A DNA stretch of 64,000 bases from Candidatus Nanohalarchaeota archaeon (GTDB lineage: Archaea; Nanohalarchaeota; Nanosalinia; Nanosalinales; Nanosalinaceae), in the NCBI GenBank assembly GCA_022729235.1, contig JALDAJ010000001.1, forward strand, positions 886,442-950,441. Reading direction: 5' to 3'. Below the pieces are notes generated by a model. It was given only the letters and a program-made list of their open reading frames with translations, was not told where the DNA came from and made no database searches. Positions 41,905 to 50,275 of this stretch are shown here, in pieces (the stretch's first letter is position 1; the number at the start of each line of letters is the position of its first letter). Both the position numbers and the translations under genes were made by a program.

Positions 41905-43635
41905 ATGTGCGGTATAATAGGTTATTCTGGAGATGAAGAAGCAGCGGAAAAGGTCGTTGAAGGTCTTAAGAAGCTGGAGTACCGCGGCTACGACTCTGCA
42001 GGAATAGCTACAGCCGGTAATCCTTCAGTAAAAGTAGAGAAAGATGTCGGAACAATCGATGAGGATCTTTCCCAGAACCTGGATGGAACAACAGGTATCG
42101 GACACACCCGCTGGGCGACACACGGCGAAGTAAATGAAATGAACGCCCATCCACACCTTGACTGCGAGGGAAGAATCGCGGTCGTACACAACGGCATAAT
42201 AAACAATCACCGTGAGCTGAAGGAAGAACTGGATAACCACGAGTTCAAATCGGATACGGATACAGAGGTTATACCGCACCTGATGGAAGAGAAACTTGAA
42301 GAGGAGGGAAAATCCCTGGAGGATGCGGCGGAAGATGTAATGGATATGCTTGAGGGCTCATACGCAGTTGTCGCCACCCTTGACACCGGAGAGATAGTTG
42401 CGTTCCGGCAGAACTCTCCTCTAGTTCTCGGGATTCAAGATAACCATCTCTTCATCGCGTCGGATGTAACCCCGTTTCTTGAGTACACCGATCAGGGAAT
42501 ATTCCTTGAGAACGGCGATATAGCAGTGATAGATGGCGACTACAACATCTACAACGATGGAGAGCCGGTGGAGCGCGAGGTCAAAGAAATCAAGTGGGAC
42601 GCGCAGGAAGCATCCAAGACAGGTCACGACCACTTCATGCAGAAAGAGATACTGGAACAGCCGAACACAATCAAACGTTCCGTGTTCCAGGACCGGTCAG
42701 AGCTTGAAGAGGCAGTGGAAATGATAGAAGATGCCGAAAACGTGTACCTGACCGCCTGCGGAACCGCGGGTATCGCCGCGTCACTCGGCGCGAAGTATCT
42801 ACGGGAGGCAGGTCACTGCCCTGAAGCGGAGCTTTCGCACGAGATGGAGTACCGGACAGATGAAATCGGGAAAGACGACCTAGTAATCGCAGTCAGTCAG
42901 AGCGGAGAAACTGCCGACCTTCTCTCCGTTCTGAGAGATGTAGACGCAGACGTACTTGGCATCGTGAACGTTGTAGGCTCAACTCTAGCCAGAGAAGCCG
43001 ACCACACACTATTTGTCAACGCTGGACCAGAGATAGGGGTCGCATCTACCAAGGCATTCACTGCGCAGGTATCGGTCTTGAAACTTCTGAAGTACGCGCT
43101 TGAAGGAGAAATAGAAGAAGGGAGAACATCGCTTCTTGAGACAGCTGATAAAGTAGAGGAAGTTATAGAGAAAAACAGGGAGACAGTTGAGGAAGTCAGC
43201 GAATACTTCACCGGAAAGGATGACGTATACTTTATAGGACGGAATAAAGGCTACGAGCTCGCACGTGAAGCTGCTCTCAAACTGAAAGAGCTTTCGTACA
43301 TCCACGCGGAGGCGTTCCCAGGCGGCGAGTTCAAGCACGGGACTCTCGCGCTTGTAGAAGACGGTACTCCTGTCATGAGCTTTTTGAAAAGCGAGGGCTA
43401 CGAGGACATACTAACCAACACAGCGGAAGCCAAGGGTCGGGGCGCGGATATAATCGCGGTCGGAAACGAAGCGCCTGAGGACGGTGTCGAGTACTTCATA
43501 GAGATCCCAGAAGACGATAACCCTGAGATCCTAGAAGTAGTTCCGTTCCAGATGCTAGCCTACAAAACCGCAGTCAAGCTCGGGAACAACCCCGACAAAC
43601 CGAGGAATCTGGCGAAAAGCATCACTGTGAAATAG
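41905..43635 (+). CDS. glmS: Glutamine--fructose-6-phosphate aminotransferase
   Basis: This 576-residue protein makes glucosamine-6-phosphate, the entry to amino-sugar synthesis. Cys2 of MCGIIGY is the glutaminase nucleophile; GYDSAGIA and GHTRWATHG follow. The isomerase half has two SIS domains (about 255-385 and 420-560), with CGTAGIAASL, SQSGETAD and the C-terminal AKSITVK. It is slightly shorter than bacterial enzymes. TATA-like TTTTTTATAATG lies about 30 bp before the ATG. Confidence 0.96.
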   Translation: MCGIIGYSGDEEAAEKVVEGLKKLEYRGYDSAGIATAGNPSVKVEKDVGTIDEDLSQNLDGTTGIGHTRWATHGEVNEMNAHPHLDCEGRIAVVHNGIINNHRELKEELDNHEFKSDTDTEVIPHLMEEKLEEEGKSLEDAAEDVMDMLEGSYAVVATLDTGEIVAFRQNSPLVLGIQDNHLFIASDVTPFLEYTDQGIFLENGDIAVIDGDYNIYNDGEPVEREVKEIKWDAQEASKTGHDHFMQKEILEQPNTIKRSVFQDRSELEEAVEMIEDAENVYLTACGTAGIAASLGAKYLREAGHCPEAELSHEMEYRTDEIGKDDLVIAVSQSGETADLLSVLRDVDADVLGIVNVVGSTLAREADHTLFVNAGPEIGVASTKAFTAQVSVLKLLKYALEGEIEEGRTSLLETADKVEEVIEKNRETVEEVSEYFTGKDDVYFIGRNKGYELAREAALKLKELSYIHAEAFPGGEFKHGTLALVEDGTPVMSFLKSEGYEDILTNTAEAKGRGADIIAVGNEAPEDGVEYFIEIPEDDNPEILEVVPFQMLAYKTAVKLGNNPDKPRNLAKSITVK

Positions 43636-43638
43636 GCT

Positions 43639-43935
43639 TTATCCTTTCCCCGATTCTTCTCCTTCCCATATCTCCTCTTCGATGTCTTCTCCTTCATCGA
43701 TCCTTTCAAGTATAGTCCTGAAGTAGTTGGGTGAGAACCAGGTCTGCTGCCTGTTCTCAAGCACAAACCGTTTACCTTGATCCGTGTCGACCACCCTTAC
43801 CCTTGTCCTGGTCCTGTCCTCTATCTGGTCGACCCTCTGTCTGAGTTCTTCAAGCTCCTCCTGTGTCTTATCGATAAGCTCTATCAGGTCTCTGAGCGTG
43901 TAGTCTTCAGCCGTTTTCCCGCCTTCCTCAGCCAT
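43639..43935 (-). CDS. Small coiled-coil protein
   Basis: From the ATG at 43935, with GGTGA 7 nt upstream, 98 residues. The middle, residues 10-45, is an ideal coiled coil (LIELIDKTQEELEELRQRVDQIED), followed by a short beta segment RVRVVDTDQGKRFVLENR. It has no family I recognise. It is convergent with glmS, with 3 bp between stops. Confidence 0.55.
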   Translation of the reverse strand: MAEEGGKTAEDYTLRDLIELIDKTQEELEELRQRVDQIEDRTRTRVRVVDTDQGKRFVLENRQQTWFSPNYFRTILERIDEGEDIEEEIWEGEESGKG

Positions 43936-43997
43936 CTCATTCACCGGTTGAAGTAGCAGGTTGAGCGCTCTTAAACAAAACTGTAATTCATACCACT

Positions 43998-44624
43998 CTA
44001 TTCCAGTATTTCACAACTGATATTCCTATCCTCAAGCTCAGTCTTCAGGGGCTGCGCGTTAAGATCATCGAAGAACGGCTCACCGTAGTGGTACGGCACA
44101 ACCACATCCGGCTTTATCCTGACAGCTGCCTGGACTGCATCCTCTATATCCATGGTGTATACTCCCTCGACAGGCAGGAATGCCATATCAACCCTATTCT
44201 CAAGCTCATAGAACTCATCTATCAGTCCTGTGTCTCCAGCGACATAGAACGCGTTTCCAGCCATTACAACCCGGTAACCAAGTCCTTCCTCTCTAGAGGG
44301 TTCATCGTTATACATCGGTATGCCCTCGATTTTTACACCGTAGATGTCAACGATTTCACCCTCTTCAATAACTTCTACATCCATACAGGGAACATCCCTA
44401 TCTGACATCGATTCCGGCAGAACTACACAGGTCCTATCTCCACATACATCTTTCAACTGCTCAGGGTCAAAATGTCCTTCATCATCGTGCGTTATCAATA
44501 CTACATCCGCCTGGAAACCAGGAGAAACCTTTGAATACGGATCTACAGCGACCGTAAAACCATCATCGACGAACCTCAATGATGCGTGTCCATCCCACCT
44601 GATTTCGATACTGTTGTACTCCAT
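43998..44624 (-). CDS. MBL-fold hydrolase (UPF0173/UlaG-like)
   Basis: From the ATG at 44624, 208 residues. The family begins IEIRWDGHASLRF; the zinc motif here reads THDDEGHFDP (TH-x-D-x-GHFD type), followed by YVAGDTGLI and VVPYHYGEPF. It is related to the L-ascorbate-6-phosphate lactonase UlaG group. It probably hydrolyses a phosphorylated or lactone compound. The longer frame to 44849 runs across the tRNA-Leu region and is spurious. TATA-like ATTTAAAAC lies about 26 bp upstream. Confidence 0.85.
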   Translation of the reverse strand: MEYNSIEIRWDGHASLRFVDDGFTVAVDPYSKVSPGFQADVVLITHDDEGHFDPEQLKDVCGDRTCVVLPESMSDRDVPCMDVEVIEEGEIVDIYGVKIEGIPMYNDEPSREEGLGYRVVMAGNAFYVAGDTGLIDEFYELENRVDMAFLPVEGVYTMDIEDAVQAAVRIKPDVVVPYHYGEPFFDDLNAQPLKTELEDRNISCEILE

Positions 44625-44730
44625 CTCCTGTAAAATCCGGGAGCAAGGAGTTTTAAATCGATTTCCCGGCAAAGAGATTGCAATTAAAAAGCTGTGTCCC
44701 AGCAAGTAAACATACTGAGCATGCAGGGTC

Positions 44731-44750
44731 GAAGACCTGGAAAGGTCTTC
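44731..44750 (+). other. Perfect 8-bp hairpin with GNRA-type loop
   Basis: GAAGACCT pairs with AGGTCTTC around GGAA, a GNRA tetraloop. It lies between the MBL gene and the tRNA-Leu region without any reading frame. It may be part of an untranslated RNA or a processing signal. Confidence 0.45.
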
Positions 44751-44762
44751 TGTACCAACATA

Positions 44763-44787
44763 TTTACCCCATGCGGGGGTAGCCAAG
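44763..44787 (+). repeat. Partial copy of the tRNA-Leu 5' end with its leader
   Basis: These 25 bp are identical to 44826-44850, which cover the 10-bp leader and the first 15 bases of tRNA-Leu, at 63 bp distance. After the copy, sequence departs and can fold back: GGGGGT (44775-44780) pairs with ACCCCC (44800-44805), with inner CAAG/CTTG pairing. So the copy is part of a stem-loop rather than a tRNA. Confidence 0.65.
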
Positions 44788-44835
44788 AATAGCTTGCCAA
44801 CCCCCTCAAAAACAATAGGCAAGCCTTTACCCCAT

Positions 44836-44994
44836 GCGGGGGTAGCCAAGTGGTCAAAGGCGCAGCGTTGAGGTCCGGCTTTTCTTCCACAAGGAAGATG
44901 ACCGGTCGAGAAAATCCTTGACTTTCGAAATGGGATTTTCGATTCAAATGCGCTGTCTCGTAGGAGTTCCGGGGTTCGAATCCTCGCCCCCGCA
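44836..44994 (+). tRNA. tRNA-Leu(GAG) with intron
   Basis: Acceptor GCGGGGG (44836-44842) pairs with CCCCCGC (44987-44993), discriminator A at 44994. The D arm is GCC/GGC, the anticodon stem CAGCG/CGCTG, and the loop TTGAGG-G has anticodon GAG (44870-44872). The variable region between the anticodon stem and T arm is long, as in tRNA-Leu (CTC/GAG arm). An intron of 76 nt (44874-44949) follows position 37; its ends pair as TTGA/TCAA with bulges GGT and ATG. Within it an 8-bp stem GAAAATCC/GGATTTTC forms. CCA is not encoded. Confidence 0.9.
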
Positions 44995-45082
44995 TCCTTA
45001 CTTTCAGTTCTATGCGGATAATTAGAGGGTTATTCCGGGCGAGAGACAACTTATTTATATAGAATAGAGAAAGTGTGGAACA

Positions 45083-46231
45083 ATGGCACTAGAGTTCATG
45101 GATGTTCAGCAGAAGGATAACCAGCTTTACATGTTACTGATTACGATGTTTGCCACCGCGCTCGGAGTAGCGTGGGTAGGTCACCACTATGTTTCACTCC
45201 TGATAACCGGTGTTATCGGTCTTCTTATCGCGGTACACCTTCACAGGGAGAAGATGGACTCCATGGATACTGTTGTCTGCCCGATAGGAGAGCACTGTTT
45301 CGACGTGATTACAAGTAAATACTCCGTGTTCCTTGGCGTCTCTGTCGAGGTCTACGGGATACTGTACTACGGACTTATACTTACAGGATACCTTATCGCA
45401 ACCTTATTCACTGTTCCAGCATGGTTCACATTCTTCCTGATTGGAAACACAGCAATCGCACTACTGTTCTCAGCATACCTTACATGGATCCAGGCAGTCC
45501 CGCTTGGAAAATGGTGTATCTGGTGTGTTACCTCGGCACTGGCATGTGTAGCGATCTTTGCTTTCGCAGTACTTGGTCTCAGCATGCCTTTAGCTGAACT
45601 CCTGGCACAGTTCCAGGCTATCCCTCACGCGGTCTACGTATTCAGCATAGCGTTAGGAATGGGTGCTGCGCTTTCAGGTGATGCACTCTTCCTCAAGTTC
45701 CTGAAAGACTTTGAGATGTCAGAGATGGGTTCCAAGGCTATTAACACGCTCTGGGAAGTTATGTGGGCGTCCATGGCATTCATTGTTCTCGGAGGGTTTG
45801 GTTACTTCTACGCCAATCCTTCACTCATCTATGAGCCAGCGAACATGGTATCCTTACTGGCTATCGGTATCCTGGTAGTCAACGGTAAACTACTCTACCT
45901 TTACGTATCCCACAACCTGACAGAGATAAGATTCAAGACTGGTGAGGAAGATGAAGAGAACGTTGAACACGTGGAGGGACTCCCTGCGCACGTCAAGAAG
46001 ACCCGGAGAAGAGCATTCATGCTCACAGGTATCTCTGGAGCATCGTGGTTAACAGTGTTCTTCCTGACATTTGCACAGATTCCAGGACAGTTTGCCGCAG
46101 TAAATATGCTGCTTTCAGCTTACCTGGCGATGATACTCATCGGTCTCTTTTCAGGGTTTTCAGCAGAGTTCGCCCTGAAGAAAAGCGCTCAGGGACAGCT
46201 GAAGTCAAGGATTCCTCTACTCTTCGACTGA
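45083..46231 (+). CDS. VKOR-family disulfide-forming membrane protein, two-domain
   Basis: In this 382-residue protein the N-terminal half (about 15-165) is a vitamin-K-epoxide-reductase fold with Cys66 and Cys72 in the outside loop, a Ser in FLGVSVEVYG, and the redox pair CIWC at 145-148. It passes electrons from folding proteins to a quinone, so surface proteins gain disulfides. The C-terminal half has about six more spans without Cys pairs and is of unknown role. TATA-like CTTATTTATATA lies about 26-37 bp before the ATG. The DoxX gene follows after 65 bp. Confidence 0.87.
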   Translation: MALEFMDVQQKDNQLYMLLITMFATALGVAWVGHHYVSLLITGVIGLLIAVHLHREKMDSMDTVVCPIGEHCFDVITSKYSVFLGVSVEVYGILYYGLILTGYLIATLFTVPAWFTFFLIGNTAIALLFSAYLTWIQAVPLGKWCIWCVTSALACVAIFAFAVLGLSMPLAELLAQFQAIPHAVYVFSIALGMGAALSGDALFLKFLKDFEMSEMGSKAINTLWEVMWASMAFIVLGGFGYFYANPSLIYEPANMVSLLAIGILVVNGKLLYLYVSHNLTEIRFKTGEEDEENVEHVEGLPAHVKKTRRRAFMLTGISGASWLTVFFLTFAQIPGQFAAVNMLLSAYLAMILIGLFSGFSAEFALKKSAQGQLKSRIPLLFD

Positions 46232-46262
46232 TGCATTCATAGAACTTTGAACGAGCTACCAG

Positions 46263-46281
46263 AAGCTTCTAAAAGAAGCTT
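46263..46281. promoter_or_regulatory. Inverted repeat at the doxX promoter
   Basis: AAGCTTCT (46263-46270) and AGAAGCTT (46274-46281) are perfect 8-bp arms with a 3-bp loop. The second arm overlaps the TATA-like GCTTTAAC of the DoxX gene, 16-19 bp after it starts to the ATG at 46297. It can be an operator, or a hairpin ending the VKOR transcript. Confidence 0.4.
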
Positions 46282-46296
46282 TAACACACCTATTTT

Positions 46297-46839
46297 ATGA
46301 GACGGGAGCTTGTAGCACGGTTCTTGGGAAAGGATATCGGGATAAACTATTCGGATAAAAGCGTTGTTTACTCTATACTCTCACTAAGGATTGTGATGGC
46401 ATGGGTTTTCCTGCAGTCTGGAGTACAGAAACTTCTTGACCCTACATGGACTGCAGGAGGTTTCCTCGGAGGTATTTCCGAGACAAATCCCTTCACAGGT
46501 CTATGGACTCTTATGGCAGGAGCTCCCGCCGTTGATCCTCTAGTTGTCTACGGCCAGATCTTTATCGGTCTTGGACTCCTATTTGGTGCATTCTTCAGGT
46601 TCTCCGCACTTATGGGTGGACTCCAGATGCTGCTTTTCTGGATGGCTTCACTTGAGGCAGGACTGCTTGCTGGACTGCCTGTAGCACATGGATATGTCAT
46701 CAGCCAGCACATAGTGTACGCACTCATCCTGTTCGGGCTTGGCGCGTTTAATGCAGGACGCATCTACGGTGTTGACAACTACCTGGAGGAGACAGAACTG
46801 GTGAGGAAAGTACCACAACTCAGGTACCTGCTGGGGTAA
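46297..46839 (+). CDS. DoxX/DoxD-family membrane protein
   Basis: This 180-residue protein has four or five spans (about 27-45, 80-100, 105-122, 135-153). Typical DoxX residues: an FLQSGVQKLLDP at the first span and a QIFIGLGLLFGAF helix. In archaea DoxD is a subunit of thiosulfate:quinone oxidoreductase; other members aid thiol oxidation. Next to VKOR, a role in quinone-linked disulfide formation is likely. Short TATA-like GCTTTAAC lies near the start. Confidence 0.82.
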   Translation: MRRELVARFLGKDIGINYSDKSVVYSILSLRIVMAWVFLQSGVQKLLDPTWTAGGFLGGISETNPFTGLWTLMAGAPAVDPLVVYGQIFIGLGLLFGAFFRFSALMGGLQMLLFWMASLEAGLLAGLPVAHGYVISQHIVYALILFGLGAFNAGRIYGVDNYLEETELVRKVPQLRYLLG

Positions 46840-46904
46840 AAAACCTTTGAAAGAGGAACAAGTTTTTGACTTGCAGGAACGAAGTATAGCACAGGTGACC
46901 CAAA

Positions 46905-47102
46905 TTGTTTGACAGACTACAGAACGCTCTTGAAGAAAAAGGTGAAATCATGATCCGTTTCGACTCCGGTGAAACAGCTGAACTGCACCTACACAACACC
47001 GAGTTCCTGGACGACCCGATAATCAAGGTCGACGGCGGTGACGCGGTTCACTGGTTCAACGCGGAGAAAGTAGAGAGCTACTGGATCCACGACGACTTCT
47101 GA
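46905..47102 (+). CDS. Small acidic protein
   Basis: This 65-residue protein starts at a TTG with AGGTGA 7 nt upstream. It is a small beta-rich protein (EIMIRFDSGETAELHLHNTEF) ending EKVESYWIHDDF. It resembles short conserved haloarchaeal proteins of unknown function. No Cys and no membrane span. TATA-like GTATAG lies about 20-25 bp upstream. Confidence 0.55.
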   Translation: MFDRLQNALEEKGEIMIRFDSGETAELHLHNTEFLDDPIIKVDGGDAVHWFNAEKVESYWIHDDF

Positions 47103-47150
47103 ACTTCGTACTTCTTTCTTCTTATTCCTTATTTTTCTCTCAAGAAAAAG

Positions 47151-47702
47151 TTAGTTTCCTGCCGGTACTACTCTTCCCGACGCGATGTATCCACTGACTT
47201 CACGATCTCCAGGTCTTTCCTTATCAAGGTCCGGGACTCTTACAGGAGCTCCTGAACTTTCCAGCGCAGTTTCTATTCCCTGCCTGGCTTCTACAGGGAT
47301 TTTTTCCATCACTTCTTTGAGGACTCCTGCATGTATCTCGGCTGATTCGTTGACCCGTGTCCTAACTTCCTGTCTATCATCTCTTGGCAGGTCTTCTGTT
47401 ATTTCTTCCGCCTTAGACATCTGTTCTACGTACTCCTTCATCACCTTCTCAGTATCATCCGACCTGTTCATGTCCGAGAGTTCTCTTGCCTCAGCCAGTC
47501 TCTTCTCTGCGATATCCAGTCTTTTCTCAGCTTCAGCTTTATCTGAAAACGTGAAAGCAAGACTTACCGATTCTATTGCACGGTCTATACTGTATGTGAT
47601 CGATCCCGGCAGTGACGATGGCTCCTGTAGAGAATCTGCAGGCTGGGCGAAGGCTACTGATGTCATGACCAGTACTGCTGTAAATACTGCAAGAGCCCTC
47701 AT
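47151..47702 (-). CDS. Secreted protein, DUF5667-like
   Basis: This 183-residue protein has a clear Sec signal (residues 1-19, ending SVAFAQ). The mature part starts with ITYSIDRAIESVSLAFTFSDKAEAEKRLDIAEKRLAEA, the helical pattern of DUF5667 domains, and ends in a flexible tail. Role unknown, probably a cell-surface helical protein. TATA-like CTTTAAATAC lies 24-33 bp before the ATG; the promoter is divergent with the TraB gene. Confidence 0.68.
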   Translation of the reverse strand: MRALAVFTAVLVMTSVAFAQPADSLQEPSSLPGSITYSIDRAIESVSLAFTFSDKAEAEKRLDIAEKRLAEARELSDMNRSDDTEKVMKEYVEQMSKAEEITEDLPRDDRQEVRTRVNESAEIHAGVLKEVMEKIPVEARQGIETALESSGAPVRVPDLDKERPGDREVSGYIASGRVVPAGN

Positions 47703-47776
47703 AGAGCTTTCTTTGATTCTACAGTATTTAAAGCCGGGTCGTTTTTTTAAGACTCTGAAACCGGTAAACTGTTATC

Positions 47777-48898
47777 GTGCGCAGAGATATCGACCTTGGA
47801 GATAGAAAAGTAACCCTTGTAGGGACAGCTCACATATCAGAAGAGAGCAGGAAAGAGGTTGAAGAAACGATAGAAGAAATAGAGCCAGATCTGGTAGGCG
47901 TAGAACTTGACGAGAAACGGTTTGAATCCCTGAACGACAGGGACGGATGGAAAGACCTTGACCTGGCAGAGGCTATCCGGGACGGCAAGGGATACCTTCT
48001 ACTCATGAACCTTTTACTTGCAGTTTACCAGCGACGCCTAGGTCTTGAAGAGGGAATAGAGCCCGGAGAGGAACTGATGGCTGCAGTAGAGATGGCGGAG
48101 AATAATAATATAGATTATGCGTTAATCGACCGTGATATCTCGGAGACTTTTGAACGGTTGCGGGGTGAGATGACCCTGAAAGAGAAGCTATTTTTCCTCG
48201 CTGGTCTATCTCTCGGAACTGAAGACTATGAAATCGAGGAACTTAAAGAGACAAATATACTTGACCAGCTGATGCGTGAACTGGAGGATGACTTTCCTTC
48301 CGTGAAACGCGTATTCCTTGATGAACGGAACGCATACATGGTTGAAAAACTGCTGGAACGCGATTTTGACCATGCAGTGGTTGTTGTCGGAGCCGCTCAC
48401 GTAGAAGGTATGTGTGAGATGATCCAGGACCGGGAAATAGAAGTCCCTACTACAAGCAAAAGTATTCCCTGGATGAAAATTTTCAAGTACGGCTTCCCAC
48501 TGGCGATAATTGCGATGATAACATACACGTTCTACCAGATCGGGTTCTCCGCAGGCATCGGCGGGATACAGTTCTGGGTGCTTGCAAACGGTTTCCTTGC
48601 GATGATAGGTGCGATACTTGCTCGGTCACATATAGCGACCTGGATAACTTCTTTCCTAGTATCACCTATAACCTCGCTTTACCCGGTTGTAGGTGCAGGA
48701 ATGGTAGCTGCCTACGTAGAGGGGAAAATTTATCCTCCCAAAGTAGAAGAGATGGAGCAACTACCATACACCACCGAGTACCGGGACCTGTGGAACAACC
48801 AGGCAGGAAGGATACTTCTCACATTCTTCCTGGTCAGCATAGGAAGCTCTTTAGCAGCGTTCGCAGGCGCAGGATACATAGCATCAATCATACTTTGA
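47777..48898 (+). CDS. TraB/PrgY-family membrane protein
   Basis: In this 373-residue protein the N-terminal half carries VGTAHIS (15-21) and VVVVGAAHVEGM near 200, the paired motifs of the TraB family, a proposed metalloprotease group. The C-terminal half has four or so spans (about 240-365). In bacteria PrgY and TraB proteins inactivate peptide pheromones; the archaeal role is unknown. The start is GTG, with TTTTTTTAAG 22-31 bp before it, so probably leaderless. Confidence 0.87.
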   Translation: MRRDIDLGDRKVTLVGTAHISEESRKEVEETIEEIEPDLVGVELDEKRFESLNDRDGWKDLDLAEAIRDGKGYLLLMNLLLAVYQRRLGLEEGIEPGEELMAAVEMAENNNIDYALIDRDISETFERLRGEMTLKEKLFFLAGLSLGTEDYEIEELKETNILDQLMRELEDDFPSVKRVFLDERNAYMVEKLLERDFDHAVVVVGAAHVEGMCEMIQDREIEVPTTSKSIPWMKIFKYGFPLAIIAMITYTFYQIGFSAGIGGIQFWVLANGFLAMIGAILARSHIATWITSFLVSPITSLYPVVGAGMVAAYVEGKIYPPKVEEMEQLPYTTEYRDLWNNQAGRILLTFFLVSIGSSLAAFAGAGYIASIIL

Positions 48899-48902
48899 AC
48901 CT

Positions 48903-49529
48903 CTAGTCCAGCATCCACTTCTCCTCCCATTCCTTTATGCGCTGGCGCCACTGATATTCAATGTCTTCCTCCTCTTCCTGACTGAGAAATGGCTCATCTC
49001 TAAGACGGTAACCGATAAAGACTCCTGCAACCATTCCGAGGAGGTGTGCCTCGTGCGCCACACCGGTTGTAGCGGCTGAAAGACCGACCACATCGATGAA
49101 TGCGTAAGCGATAAGTACCGACCACATCGGGGCGGGTACACCCAGCGCGAGACCTGGCTTCCGGGGACGGTAAACCGCTAGCGCAGCAAGTACACCCATG
49201 GCACCTCCAGAAGCCCCGATCACTGTGGTCTCTGGGAAGAAGATGAACGCGGACAGGTTGGCGATTACTGCGGATACAAAGAAAGTTTTCAGGAACATTC
49301 TTTGAGAGGTAAGTCTCTCGTATATCGAGCCGAACAGTGCGATGAAGAACGCGTTGTTGAACAGGTGCTCCATGCTACCGTGACCGAAGAACGACGTGAA
49401 GAACTTCCACCACGGCGACTCCGCAGCGTTAAAGCCAGGGTTGAAACCTGTAAACACCTGTCCCAGATAAACCACTAGAAACACGAACACCAGCTGCAGA
49501 GCCATGAAGTTGAATTTTTCTTCCGACAT
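48903..49529 (-). CDS. Rhomboid-family intramembrane serine protease
   Basis: This 208-residue protein has six spans. Catalytic residues are present: GASGG with Ser107 and AHLLG with His162, plus the HLFNN motif at 55-59. It cuts membrane-spanning segments of other proteins. The charged tail (LSQEEEEDIEYQWRQRIKEWEEKW) is cytoplasmic. It is convergent with TraB, 4 bp apart. Confidence 0.92.
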   Translation of the reverse strand: MSEEKFNFMALQLVFVFLVVYLGQVFTGFNPGFNAAESPWWKFFTSFFGHGSMEHLFNNAFFIALFGSIYERLTSQRMFLKTFFVSAVIANLSAFIFFPETTVIGASGGAMGVLAALAVYRPRKPGLALGVPAPMWSVLIAYAFIDVVGLSAATTGVAHEAHLLGMVAGVFIGYRLRDEPFLSQEEEEDIEYQWRQRIKEWEEKWMLD

Positions 49530-49622
49530 GTGAAGACTGGGTTCTTGGATACTTAACTAACTTGAGTCGGAATAGGTGGCAGGAACAAACAAGTATTATT
49601 AAGGCTAGAGGAGTAGTCTTCC

Positions 49623-50267
49623 ATGTTTATGATCGAGGACTCCCTGAAATACTCTCTTAGAGGAGAGAATGTACTTGAAACGTACCTCATAGCGGGAGTA
49701 GTTATGATAGCCTCTATACTCATCATTCCGTTATTATTCTTCCTGGGTTATCTTCTCAGGATTGGAGAACAGTCCTCTCAGGGATCAGAAGACCTTGCGA
49801 AGTTCTCAGATTTCAAGCAGCTTTTTGTGGATGGGCTAAAATTCTTTGCAGTAGTAATATCCTACCTAGTACTGGGATCGCTACTACTGTCTGCGGCAGG
49901 TTCTATGTACCCCGACGGCGCAGTTGTAACTCTTGCTTTAGCCCTCGGTATCATTGTCTACCTCGCTTTTCTCCTCGCTATACCTATGGCTCTAATAGGT
50001 GTTGCCAGCGAAGGAACCCTGAAAGCAGCTTTCCGGAGAGAAAGTTTTGAATACATCCTGACCCGTTCTTACTGGGTTGCGGCATTCTCCGCACTCATGC
50101 TGAGTATCTTAGGGACAGTAGTTCTATTCATCATAGGATTTGTTCTGTCGATAACTGTCGTAGGAATCGTTCTCATACCTTTCCTCTGGATAGCCTGGAG
50201 CATCTACTTCTATATCTTCTTTTTCCGGGTATTTGGACTTGCCTACAGCGATATCACAGAAAACTGA
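49623..50267 (+). CDS. DUF4013 membrane protein
   Basis: This 214-residue protein has five or six spans. A long first soluble segment with LKYSLRGENVL precedes IAGVVMIASILIIPLLFFLGYLLRI; the DUF4013 pattern of paired long hydrophobic helices and a conserved aromatic R-x-F motif (FRRESFEYILTRSYW) is visible. Function unknown. The ATG at 49623 or 49629 may be used. It is convergent with the deaminase gene. Confidence 0.78.
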   Translation: MFMIEDSLKYSLRGENVLETYLIAGVVMIASILIIPLLFFLGYLLRIGEQSSQGSEDLAKFSDFKQLFVDGLKFFAVVISYLVLGSLLLSAAGSMYPDGAVVTLALALGIIVYLAFLLAIPMALIGVASEGTLKAAFRRESFEYILTRSYWVAAFSALMLSILGTVVLFIIGFVLSITVVGIVLIPFLWIAWSIYFYIFFFRVFGLAYSDITEN

Positions 50268-50275
50268 TATCTTGA

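Noticed and set aside
44773-44810. Second tRNA-Leu gene
   Set aside because: Only the leader and first 15 bases match; no anticodon arm, T arm or acceptor partner follows.
44625-44849. N-terminal extension of the MBL-fold protein to 44849
   Set aside because: It runs through the tRNA-Leu leader copies and hairpin, and repeats ATPAWGK only because the DNA is duplicated; the family starts at 44624.
44874-44949. Box C/D guide in the tRNA-Leu intron
   Set aside because: GATGA and TTGA occur but no segment is complementary to the tRNA at the right distance, and a strong 8-bp stem crosses the region.
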